Origin: Pseudobdellovibrionaceae bacterium
GTDB taxonomy: Bacteria > Bdellovibrionota > Bdellovibrionia > Bdellovibrionales > UBA1609
Length of the DNA: 64,000 nt
Assembly (NCBI GenBank): GCA_020635075.1
Contig: JACKAM010000002.1
Location: 496,001 to 560,000 of the forward strand
Direction of reading: 5' to 3'
Part shown: positions 8,842 through 16,576 of the stretch, piece after piece
Position numbering within the stretch: the stretch's first letter is position 1
How the letters are laid out: every line of letters starts with the position of its first letter
Notes under the pieces: generated by a model
Database searches by the model: none
What the model saw: only the letters and a program-made list of their open reading frames with translations
What the model was told of the DNA's origin: nothing
Made by a program: the position numbers and the translations under genes

Positions 8842-10112
8842 AGATTTATTTGGGACTAGGATCAAACTACGGCAACCGGAGAGAAAACCTAAGCAAAGGC
8901 CTACAACTTCTTCGCGCCGGGGGACTCGTCATCGAAAAAGTCAGTCCTCCATTCCTCAACCCTCCGGTACTGCCAGAGGGCTGCCCGGAGGATTGGTACC
9001 GTCCGTTTTGGAATTTGGCCTGCGTGGGAACCTACGGTGGTGACCCCCTAGAGCTTCTTCAACTCACACAAAAAGTTGAACAACAGGTAGGACGCGGCCC
9101 CCACTTGCCTAATGAACCCCGCACTTTGGACATCGACATTTTGTTTTGGGGGCAACGGCAAGTTGAGCTTGGTCATCTGCGCATCCCTCACCCGGGAGCA
9201 CTCTCTCGCTCCTTCACTCTAGCGCCCTTGTCTCTACTTGATCCTTCCTTTGTTCCCCCGGGACAAAGCCTTAGCCTGCTCGAACTCAATCGCGCCCACA
9301 GTGGATCGCTAAAGGCGATAATGGGAATTTTTAATCTCACTCCCGATTCCTTTTCTGACGGCGGAGCCTACAGGGATCAGGAAAAATTAAGGCAAGAGCT
9401 ACTCCGCGCCATCGATTCTGGGGTTTCGGTGATCGATTTGGGCGGTGAATCCACTCGCCCTGGAGCCACACCATTAACTGCCGACCAAGAGTGGGTTCGC
9501 CTAGAACCCGCCCTGGCTCTCCTCAAGGAGGTTTGCTCCGGTCCCACTTGTCGCCCTTGGGTCAGCCTGGACACCCGCCACCCAGAAACTCTTCGCCGAG
9601 CTGGGGAGTATATTCTGGATCTAGCAAACGATGTGACTGGCCTCAGCTCTCGTGTCTACGTTGAGGAAATCCAAAGACTTGGTATTTCTGCAATTGCTAT
9701 GCACAGCCTGTCCGTTCCAGCCGATCCAAAACGTCACCTGCCTCTTTCCAACCCAAGCTGGCAACAGATCCTCCTTTGGACTGAAGAAAAAATCCGCACC
9801 CTCGAAGACTGGGGATTAACAAAAGACCGAGTCTTTCTTGATCCTGGCATTGGCTTTGGCAAGACTGCCCTTCAATCTCTGGAATTGATTCGCCACCTAG
9901 ACAGTCTTGAAAAATTCAATATGCCACTTTTACTGGGGCATTCGCGAAAGTCCTTTCTAAAACTTTTCACTGAGTCCCCTGCTGCCGAACGGGAGGCTGA
10001 GACTCTAGGGCTTTCCATGGCTATCAATGGAAAACCGGTTGAAATCCTTCGCGTCCACGACTATGAGAGTCACCTGAGAGCCCAGTTGGCCTACCATGCC
10101 GTGAACGGATGA
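8838..10112 (+). CDS. folKP: Fused HPPK-dihydropteroate synthase
   Basis: A 424-residue bifunctional folate enzyme. Residues 1-150 are HPPK (LGLGSNYGNRRENL at the N-terminus; NEPRTLDIDILFWG at 92-105 with the Mg-binding Asp pair), which pyrophosphorylates hydroxymethyl-dihydropterin. Residues from about 158 are dihydropteroate synthase: IMGIFNLTPDSFSDGG (161-176), DLGGESTRPGA (200-210), DPGIGFGKT and LLLGHSRKSFL, which joins the product to pABA. HPPK-DHPS fusions are common in eukaryotes and known in some bacteria. The start overlaps folB and the stop overlaps folC, both as ATGA. Confidence 0.93.
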   Translation: MKIYLGLGSNYGNRRENLSKGLQLLRAGGLVIEKVSPPFLNPPVLPEGCPEDWYRPFWNLACVGTYGGDPLELLQLTQKVEQQVGRGPHLPNEPRTLDIDILFWGQRQVELGHLRIPHPGALSRSFTLAPLSLLDPSFVPPGQSLSLLELNRAHSGSLKAIMGIFNLTPDSFSDGGAYRDQEKLRQELLRAIDSGVSVIDLGGESTRPGATPLTADQEWVRLEPALALLKEVCSGPTCRPWVSLDTRHPETLRRAGEYILDLANDVTGLSSRVYVEEIQRLGISAIAMHSLSVPADPKRHLPLSNPSWQQILLWTEEKIRTLEDWGLTKDRVFLDPGIGFGKTALQSLELIRHLDSLEKFNMPLLLGHSRKSFLKLFTESPAAEREAETLGLSMAINGKPVEILRVHDYESHLRAQLAYHAVNG

Positions 10113-11416
10113 GTCCCATGAAATACTCTGATGCACTGTCAAAATTATATTCACGCATCATTATGCCCAAGACTGCGCCTGGAATCGAAAAGGTTCAAAG
10201 GGGACTGGAACGACTGGCCCTCCCGCTGTCAAAGGCGGCTTCCCGCACTCTGGTTGTCGCTGGCACCAATGGCAAAGGCAGTGTGTGCCGCACTCTCGAA
10301 CACTTTATGGCCAAGGCCGGCTTAAAAACCCATTTGTTTACCTCGCCCCACTTAGTACATGTGCAGGAGCGAATTCGCATTGGGGAAAAATGCATTTCCG
10401 AAGAGGATTTCACCACAGCCTTTTCCCATGTGGACCAACTCACTCAAGATTTGGACCTCAGCCACTTTGAAACTCTTGTCCTGGTCGCCGCATGGTTGTT
10501 TTACCAAGACCCACCAGGCCCTGAAGATTGGTTTATCTGGGAAGTTGGCCTGGGCGGAACCTGGGATGCCACCAATGCCATCCCCCATGAACACTCGGTG
10601 GTCACCGCCCTTGGCTTTGATCATCAAGATCTTTTGGGAAACACCATTACGGATATTGCCAAGAATAAATTTGGAATATTCAGCGCAAATCAGAACGTCT
10701 ACTGCCTTAGCGATTATCCAAGCGATGTTCAGAGTTTGCTCAGTCAAAAAATTGAGAAGCTCTATCTCAACGTCCACTTGGCCCCTCCGTGGTCCTATCA
10801 GGCCAGCCCCGACTTCCCCCTCCCCATTGAAATTCTTCATTGCCAATGGGGGACGATCAAATTGCCTCAACCCGGTCGGCACTTTGCCGAGAACCTTAAT
10901 CTCAGCCTGTGCATTCTTGATCATCTTGGCATTGATTTGACGTTTGGTATGAGGGCTCTTGAGCAGCTCTACTGGCCAGGAAGAATGGATATGCTCCAGC
11001 CCCTTGCCACCTCAGGCACCTTAATTTTAAGCGGTGATCACAATCCTCTAGGGGCGCAAATGCTTGGGAAAACTCTTTCCTCTGTGACCTATGACCGTGT
11101 TGCTTTGTTGGTGGGAATGGGGAAAGGCAAAGACAGGAAGGCCGTTTTACAGGAACTGGCCAACATTCCGAGAAGTCAGCTCACGCTCACGCACTCACCC
11201 TTCCAGGGATGTGAGGCTGGGGAATTCTCTCATTGGCTCAAAGATGGTTGCGAATACGTGAGAGACCCCTGGCAGGCTCTAACAACTTTATTGGACAAAT
11301 GTGGGCCACGCGACTTGGTGGTCGTCACAGGCTCTTTGTATTTGGTGGGAAAAATCTATTCCCACGCCTTAAGGGCCAATTGGCTGCCCCTAAAAAAGCG
11401 TGGGTTCTTTATCTAA
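10109..11416 (+). CDS. folC: Dihydrofolate/folylpolyglutamate synthase
   Basis: A 435-residue Mur-ligase-fold enzyme that adds glutamate to dihydropteroate and to folates. Seen: MPKTAPGIEKVQRGLERL near the N-terminus, the P-loop VVAGTNGKGSV at about 49-59, LFTSPHLVHVQERIRI, and WEVGLGGTWDATNAI. The C-terminal ligase domain includes SGDHNPLGAQML. The ATG at 10109 overlaps the folKP stop; a second ATG at 10118 is also possible. It is the last gene of the folate operon. Confidence 0.92.
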   Translation: MSPMKYSDALSKLYSRIIMPKTAPGIEKVQRGLERLALPLSKAASRTLVVAGTNGKGSVCRTLEHFMAKAGLKTHLFTSPHLVHVQERIRIGEKCISEEDFTTAFSHVDQLTQDLDLSHFETLVLVAAWLFYQDPPGPEDWFIWEVGLGGTWDATNAIPHEHSVVTALGFDHQDLLGNTITDIAKNKFGIFSANQNVYCLSDYPSDVQSLLSQKIEKLYLNVHLAPPWSYQASPDFPLPIEILHCQWGTIKLPQPGRHFAENLNLSLCILDHLGIDLTFGMRALEQLYWPGRMDMLQPLATSGTLILSGDHNPLGAQMLGKTLSSVTYDRVALLVGMGKGKDRKAVLQELANIPRSQLTLTHSPFQGCEAGEFSHWLKDGCEYVRDPWQALTTLLDKCGPRDLVVVTGSLYLVGKIYSHALRANWLPLKKRGFFI

Positions 11417-11722
11417 TTAGTTCGCTTTACGAGCGCGACGTACCGTGCGCTTTTTTTCGCCGAGAAGAGTCTGGCGAAGAAGTTGTTCCTGATAACGCAG
11501 AATCAAATCAATTAATTCCTCTGGGTCCATTCCATAAAGCTTTACCAAAACAGCAAGAGCATTTAGCGGAGGAGAACAGAGGCCTCGCTCAAAATTGCTG
11601 ACGAATTGAGGTGTTGTATAACCTAATTTTGTTGACACATCATGCTGTGTTAAACCAGCCGCGATTCGGCGTGCTTTTAGATAACTTCCCAAGGGCTTAT
11701 GCATCGTTGATTTCAAATCCAT
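11417..11722 (-). CDS. XRE-family HTH regulator
   Basis: A 101-residue protein with a Cro/CI-type helix-turn-helix at about 10-66: LGSYLKARRIAAGLTQHDVS, then TTPQFVSNFERG and LVKLYGMDPEEL. The C-terminus is a basic tail (KKRTVRRARKAN). I use ATG 11722, which has GGAGAACGTA directly upstream; the frame can be extended to a TTG at 11776 but without a good ribosome site. It converges on folC with no gap, and the hairpin plus T-run in its last codons may double as the folC terminator. The target is unknown. Confidence 0.82.
   Translation of the reverse strand: MDLKSTMHKPLGSYLKARRIAAGLTQHDVSTKLGYTTPQFVSNFERGLCSPPLNALAVLVKLYGMDPEELIDLILRYQEQLLRQTLLGEKKRTVRRARKAN
11431..11456 (+). terminator. Candidate folC terminator inside the XRE gene
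   Basis: AGCGCG and TGCGCT form a six-pair stem (one G-T pair) around a 9-10 base loop and are followed by seven T on the plus strand. It overlaps codons for the basic tail of the convergent XRE gene, so part of the composition may be coding constraint. Confidence 0.45.
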
Positions 11723-11998
11723 TACGTTCTCCAGTTCCGTAAGCACGATCTTAACAAAATCAGTGCTTGCGGCCAACTATGTTTGATATTTCCCTACTAC
11801 TTCTATAGGCTTGCAGACTCACGTTATGACGAGAGGCCAGGTTCATAGTCTGAAGCTCTCTTAATTGAGATGGCTGTTAAGGTTGTGTAAGTATACGGTC
11901 AGACCAGGCTCCAATTAATGCTATGCGCCAATGGGGGTTTACTTTGCCCTCGCAAGCGTCTGGTGGGAGGCAAACAAACCCAATAGGAGTAAGTGGAG

Positions 11999-12577
11999 AT
12001 GAAATACATACTTGTTGGCACCAACAGACCAGGATCTCGATCCGCTCAAGTCGCAAAAATTGTTCAGGACATTCATCGTCAGCAAGGCGAAGAATACGAG
12101 ATTTTGGATTTACACAAACTAGATCTGTCGACCTGTAATGGTAGTCAATATTCGGAAAATCAGCCGGACCAAATCAAGGATTGGGTGGGCAAGATTTCAG
12201 CATCAGAAGCCCTGGTGGTGATTTGCCCTGAGTACAATGGTTCTTATCCAGGTGTGCTTAAGTATTTCATGGATCATTGGAAGTTCCCTGAGTCCTACGA
12301 ATACCGTCCCGTGTGTTTTGTTGGTCTGGGCGGACGATTTGGAGGGCTTCGCCCCGTCGAACACCTGCAGCAGGTGTTTGGCTATCGCAATGCCTTTATT
12401 TTCCCCGAAAGAGTTTTTCTGATCAATTGCTGGTCGATTATGAAAGATGGAACCATTACTGACACCTTGATCATGGAGCTTCTCACTCAGCAGGCAACCA
12501 ACTTTAACAAGTTCATCAAAGGACTTGTATCGGTGGGCTTAGACGCCTTGTCTGTGCAGAAGACCAAGCAAAACTAG
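11999..12577 (+). CDS. NADPH-dependent FMN reductase-like flavoprotein
   Basis: A 192-residue flavodoxin-fold protein. The FMN phosphate loop VGTNRPGSRSAQVAK at about 6-20 and VICPEYNGSYPGVLKYFMDH are the family signatures of NAD(P)H-dependent FMN/quinone/azo reductases. Start ATG 11999 is preferred over GTG 11993 because TAGGAG lies nine bases before it and only three before the GTG. It is followed after seven bases by pcp and is likely cotranscribed. The physiological electron acceptor is unknown. Confidence 0.85.
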   Translation: MKYILVGTNRPGSRSAQVAKIVQDIHRQQGEEYEILDLHKLDLSTCNGSQYSENQPDQIKDWVGKISASEALVVICPEYNGSYPGVLKYFMDHWKFPESYEYRPVCFVGLGGRFGGLRPVEHLQQVFGYRNAFIFPERVFLINCWSIMKDGTITDTLIMELLTQQATNFNKFIKGLVSVGLDALSVQKTKQN

Positions 12578-12584
12578 GTGTTCC

Positions 12585-13205
12585 ATGAAATCCAATGGAT
12601 CCCCTGGAAACGTTTTGCTCACTTACTTTGAGCCTTTTGGTGGCAGTGACTTCAATGCCTCATCCATTGTCAAAGAGTTACAGATCCCTGGTTCAGAGGG
12701 ATCCTTGAAAACTCTAGAGTTACCCGTGAGCTACTCACAATGCTGGCCGAGTCTTTCCGAACATCTTGAGATCAATTCCCTCCCACAACTCATATTGGCT
12801 TTCGGCGAAGCCGGTGATCGCCAGGATATTTCGGTGGAAAGGGTTGCTGTCAATTGGATGGAGGGCACTCTGCCGGATAACGACGGCAGCCAAATCAATG
12901 GTAAGATGATCTCCGCAGGTGGGCCGGATGGGATCTTTGCCGATCTGCCCATCTCCACCCTTGTGCGAAATCTTGAAGGCCAAACGCCGATCAGCATCCG
13001 CGTCTCTAATACGGCGGGAACTTATGTCTGCAACAGCCTTCTCTACCATCTTCTCTCCTGGACCAAAAATCATGCCTGCACGGGAGGCTTCGTCCATGTC
13101 CCCGCTCTTCGCCCATCGTCCCCAGACTTTTCCCCAGCATGGAGCAATCTCAAGATATCATTGGAACTTCTCCTGACTAAGATCGTCAGCGAAGGATGCA
13201 AGTAA
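12585..13205 (+). CDS. pcp: Pyroglutamyl-peptidase I
   Basis: A 206-residue C15 cysteine peptidase that removes N-terminal pyroglutamate from peptides in the cytoplasm. The family blocks are YFEPFGGSDFNAS near the N-terminus, GEAGDRQDISVERVAVN with the catalytic Glu, SNTAGTYVCNSLLY with the nucleophile Cys, and GFVHVPALRP with the catalytic His. The full triad is therefore present. It is slightly shorter than the usual 215 residues. It lies seven bases after the flavin reductase gene. Confidence 0.88.
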   Translation: MKSNGSPGNVLLTYFEPFGGSDFNASSIVKELQIPGSEGSLKTLELPVSYSQCWPSLSEHLEINSLPQLILAFGEAGDRQDISVERVAVNWMEGTLPDNDGSQINGKMISAGGPDGIFADLPISTLVRNLEGQTPISIRVSNTAGTYVCNSLLYHLLSWTKNHACTGGFVHVPALRPSSPDFSPAWSNLKISLELLLTKIVSEGCK

Positions 13206-13373
13206 AGCCAATGACATGGCTCGCTGTCGGCCAGGAAAACCCGTGTTTTTCTTCGATAACCACCCAGATGGGTAGTTGGCACTTGAATCCGCTTTGCCCC
13301 CCTGATAGCCCTAACTTCTAGCTCATTGGCTGTGTCAGTCAAAAAAGGCCGTTTACAAACGGGAGGGATGTGT

Positions 13374-14069
13374 ATGCTGGTTTTGGGACTTGATTTGGAA
13401 ACGACGGGTTTAAACCCTGAGTCCGATGAAATCATTGAAGTTGGTGCCGTGGTTTGGGACACGAACAGAGGCACCCCAGTTAAGATTTACAGCGAGCTGG
13501 TCCAGTCTCAGACGCCTGTGACTGAGGAAATCACCCGCATTACGGGCATTAAGAATGAAGACCTCCGAGCCTGGGGAGTCAGTCCTCAGGAAGCTTTTTT
13601 GAATCTCGAAGCTCTCGCGCAAAAATGCGAGTACATTGTGGCCCATAACGGTTTGGAATTCGACAAGCTGTTTATTGACCGCTATCTCGCGACAATGCCG
13701 GACATTCAACTGGATCTGCCTTGGATCGACACCATGACGGATTTACCCTACCCAGAGGAGCTAAAAACCCGTAAACTTTCCTATGTGGCTGCAGAGCATG
13801 GTTTTTTGAATCCCTTTGCCCATCGGTCACTGTTTGATGTTTTAACCATGATGAAAGTGTTTTCCTCCTATCCTCTTCCCGATGTTATCGAATTTGCCAA
13901 ATCACCAATGGTACGGATTGTGGCGCAGGTTTCCTTCGCGGAAAAGGACAAGGCCAAGAACCTGGGGTTCCGCTGGGATCCCAATCGAAAAGAGTGGTTT
14001 CACGGCCTAAGGGAGGCTCAGATGAAAAGGGCTGAATTCCCTTTTCCTGTTACTTGTGAAACTCTATGA
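13374..14069 (+). CDS. DnaQ-like 3'-5' exonuclease with C-terminal DUF5710-like domain
   Basis: A 231-residue protein. Residues 1-165 form a DEDDh exonuclease: LGLDLETTGLNP (Exo I Asp and Glu), VAHNGLEFDKLF (Exo II) and AHRSLFDVLTMM (Exo III His and Asp). The last 50 residues, with VSFAEKDKAKNLGFRWDPNR and KEWF, resemble DUF5710, a small domain found in plasmid and primase-type proteins. ATG 13374 has GGGAGGG upstream; an earlier ATG at 13368 is too close. The stop overlaps the next start (ATGA). Confidence 0.82.
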   Translation: MLVLGLDLETTGLNPESDEIIEVGAVVWDTNRGTPVKIYSELVQSQTPVTEEITRITGIKNEDLRAWGVSPQEAFLNLEALAQKCEYIVAHNGLEFDKLFIDRYLATMPDIQLDLPWIDTMTDLPYPEELKTRKLSYVAAEHGFLNPFAHRSLFDVLTMMKVFSSYPLPDVIEFAKSPMVRIVAQVSFAEKDKAKNLGFRWDPNRKEWFHGLREAQMKRAEFPFPVTCETL

Positions 14070-14746
14070 GTCTTGAAATCGACTGGGGATACATTCGGAC
14101 TTACACTTCTGACATGAAACTCATGGGGGCCAACTTTGGTGCCCGTATGACCATCATCAAGATGAACAGCGGTGATCTGTTTATTCACAGTCCAATCCCG
14201 TTGACTGCGGCTATACGCCAGGAAATCGATGATTTTGGCCGGGTTGGTATCGTCGTAGCTCCCAATGACTTTCATCATCTCTACGTAAAAGATTACATGG
14301 CCTCTTACCTGGAGGCAGAGTTTTTAGGTTCCCCGGGCCTGCGAACAAAGCGGCCAGACCTGAAATTTTCCCGTTACTTCAGTGATGAATTTGTCCCAGC
14401 CTGGAAAAGTGAAATCGACTTTGTGGTTTTCAGAGGCTCTAAGACTTTTCATGAAGTTGTCTTTTATCACCCAACAACCAAAACCCTAATTCTGACGGAC
14501 TTGGCCATGAACCTCAAGGGACGACACGGCTTGGTTGATTCCCTGGTCTTCTCCTTGGCTGGAGTTAACAACAAGTTTACCTCGTCGAGAATTCTTAAGT
14601 CGGTCACTAAAAACCGCGTCCTTGCCCGAGAAGCAGTTCGCAAGATGCTTCAGTGGCCCTTTGAAAAAGTGATTGTCGCCCATGGAGAATTGATCACTGG
14701 CGACGCTCGCAACCAGATTCGTCAGGCCTTTGCCTGGCTAGCATAG
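14066..14746 (+). CDS. DUF4336 protein (metallo-beta-lactamase-like)
   Basis: A 226-residue protein with the DUF4336 pattern: MTIIKMNSGDLFIHSPIP, IVAPNDFHHLYVKDY (a His pair at a metal-site-like position), HPTTKTLILTDLAMNL and VIVAHGELI near the C-terminus. The family is a divergent branch of the metallo-beta-lactamase fold and has no established reaction. It is translationally coupled to the exonuclease gene before it, and mutT follows ten bases later, so a three-gene unit is likely. Confidence 0.75.
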   Translation: MSLEIDWGYIRTYTSDMKLMGANFGARMTIIKMNSGDLFIHSPIPLTAAIRQEIDDFGRVGIVVAPNDFHHLYVKDYMASYLEAEFLGSPGLRTKRPDLKFSRYFSDEFVPAWKSEIDFVVFRGSKTFHEVVFYHPTTKTLILTDLAMNLKGRHGLVDSLVFSLAGVNNKFTSSRILKSVTKNRVLAREAVRKMLQWPFEKVIVAHGELITGDARNQIRQAFAWLA

Positions 14747-14755
14747 GGGAACACG

Positions 14756-15193
14756 ATGACTAAAGTGGTTGCCGGAATTATTTGGAACGACGACGGTCAA
14801 ATTTTGATTGGCAAACGCGGGCCCCAACAGGGACACCTGGCAGGCAAATGGGAGTTTCCGGGCGGAAAGGTCGAGTCCGGCGAAACTCCGGAACAGGCCC
14901 TTTCCCGGGAAATCACCGAAGAGATAGGTATTGCCATCAACGAATTGGCGGCATTCGAGGAATTGACTTGGGCCTATTCGGGGCATCCGATTCATCTCAT
15001 TGCCTTATCGGCAAAGTGGGCCGGGGGAGAACCTCAGGCTCTGGAGCACGATGAGCTTGTTTGGGTCCTACCTGAGCTCTTATCTCTTTACGATTTTGCC
15101 CCTGCGGATTGGGGTCTGGTCTTTTCCCTAGATCCCCACTATCAAATCACGGCTCAGGAAAAAAGTTCTCCATCGCCTGAACCGCATTCATAA
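14756..15193 (+). CDS. mutT: MutT-like Nudix hydrolase (8-oxo-dGTP diphosphatase)
   Basis: A 145-residue Nudix protein. The Nudix box runs from GGKVESGETPEQALSREITE to EIGI at about residues 38-61, preceded by GKWEFPGG. The N-terminus KVVAGIIWNDDGQILIGKRG is that of MutT, which removes oxidised dGTP from the nucleotide pool. The ORF is a little longer than typical MutT (about 130), with a serine-rich tail. Its 3' end overlaps the convergent unknown gene by 47 bases. Confidence 0.85.
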   Translation: MTKVVAGIIWNDDGQILIGKRGPQQGHLAGKWEFPGGKVESGETPEQALSREITEEIGIAINELAAFEELTWAYSGHPIHLIALSAKWAGGEPQALEHDELVWVLPELLSLYDFAPADWGLVFSLDPHYQITAQEKSSPSPEPHS

Positions 15194-15602
15194 GAGACTT
15201 TCTCTGGGCTTCAAATTCAGGAAGTGGCTCCGGATCTGTTTCTGAACCGGGCTTCACCTTTTCCCGTTTGGGGAACTGCTGGGCAATTGGATCCCAGTCG
15301 GCAATCACCAGATAGCCAGCCCGGCCACTCACTGGTTTCGATTCAAACACAACTTCTTCCTCGTCTTTGATGTAAAACCTGTAGGTGATCTCTTCCTGAT
15401 GCTTCAAGTAAATCGAGCCAAAAAACAAGCCCTTTTCATTTCCATGTAAGGGTACGATTTGATCGTGACCTTCCCGGTTCGTGACTTTGGCAAAAACCTT
15501 TTCATCCTCATAGGGGAGCACCCCAGACAACTCAAACTGGGTGCGAATTCCGTCGCCGGAAAACTTGGTCGAGTCCACAAATAATGGATTGCTTCCTCTC
15601 AC
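15147..15602 (-). CDS. Unknown protein translationally coupled to parA
   Basis: A 151-residue soluble protein I cannot assign. Residues 10-100 look like an all-beta Ig-type domain, with alternating short strands such as KVFAKVTNREGHDQIVPLHG and EEITYRFYIKDEEEVVFESK, reminiscent of the CBM48/AMPK glycogen-binding fold. That resemblance is weak and visual only. A charged C-terminal region follows. GTG 15602 overlaps the parA stop (GTGA) and has GAGGAG eight bases upstream inside parA, so it depends on parA translation. Confidence 0.65.
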   Translation of the reverse strand: MRGSNPLFVDSTKFSGDGIRTQFELSGVLPYEDEKVFAKVTNREGHDQIVPLHGNEKGLFFGSIYLKHQEEITYRFYIKDEEEVVFESKPVSGRAGYLVIADWDPIAQQFPKREKVKPGSETDPEPLPEFEAQRKSLMNAVQAMENFFPEP

Positions 15603-16345
15603 TGCCAAATCTCCTCGGCCAGAGCTTCATAGGCCTTGGAGGCCTTGGATCTGGGCTGATGTTTTGTCACTGGCAGATGAAGGTGATGAGCCTCTTCAAC
15701 TGCGATGTTATCTGGAATATAGTTGGTGAAAATCTTCAATCCATATCGGCTACGAATTTCATCTATAACTTCCTTGATGATCTTGCGATTGCGGAAGCGG
15801 GTGATAACCACCCCTTTGACATCCACCCGATATCCCAGTCCGCCACGGATATTTTTGAGCGTGTCCAAAATCAGCTCAATTCCCTTTAGCGAAAAATATT
15901 CGGGACAAATGGGAATAATGATGTCCTGAGATGCCAAGAGAGCGTTCACCGTCAGCAAACCCAATGAGGGAGAACAATCGATCAAGATCGCATCATAGCG
16001 GCCTCGAATAGTTTCCAATTTTCGCTTCAAAATGGACTCTCGCCCAAAATGAGCGGCCATTTGAATATCGACACCGCTTAACAGGATATCTGATGGGATA
16101 ACGTCGATACCAAAGTGCATGGAGTGGACAATCGCCTGCTCTGGCTGAATGTTGTTAATCAGCACGTCATAGATGGTATTTTCAAATTCCCTGTCCCCAA
16201 AAATTGCCTTAGTTGCTGATGACTGGGGATCCAGGTCGATGAGCAAAACCCTGCGGCCCTTCTCGGCCCATGAGGCCGCTACATTAAGTGAAGTTGTGGT
16301 TTTGGCCACCCCTCCCTTTTGGTTGATCACCGATGTCACGTTCAT
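15599..16345 (-). CDS. parA: ParA/Soj family ATPase without ParB
   Basis: A 248-residue ParA-type ATPase. The deviant Walker A INQKGGVAKTTTSLN lies at 7-21, Walker A' LLIDLDPQSSAT at 34-45, and Walker B AILIDCSPSLG at about 116-126. Such proteins position DNA or large complexes by dynamic ATP-dependent binding. No parB or centromere-like repeat is next to it; the only partner is the overlapping unknown gene at 15147-15602. It could therefore position something other than the chromosome origin. The main chromosomal parAB pair is presumably elsewhere. Confidence 0.85.
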   Translation of the reverse strand: MNVTSVINQKGGVAKTTTSLNVAASWAEKGRRVLLIDLDPQSSATKAIFGDREFENTIYDVLINNIQPEQAIVHSMHFGIDVIPSDILLSGVDIQMAAHFGRESILKRKLETIRGRYDAILIDCSPSLGLLTVNALLASQDIIIPICPEYFSLKGIELILDTLKNIRGGLGYRVDVKGVVITRFRNRKIIKEVIDEIRSRYGLKIFTNYIPDNIAVEEAHHLHLPVTKHQPRSKASKAYEALAEEIWQ

Positions 16346-16576
16346 ACTGATCTCCTAGTTTGGACTCAACCAAATGCAATTTGCGCTGGCAAATTATTCT
16401 AGCAAACCCCTGGCCTAAAGGCGAAGTCGATTTAGGGCAAAGAGGTCCAGCTCTTGTATTATGTTACAAAATCGATCGGTAAAGGAAGAAAAATCCATAT
16501 TGGGCTAGGGCCCCATTTGCATTAATATAGACCTGCCTCCAATAATTCATCTGTAACATTCCGTGGAGATGGAAGA

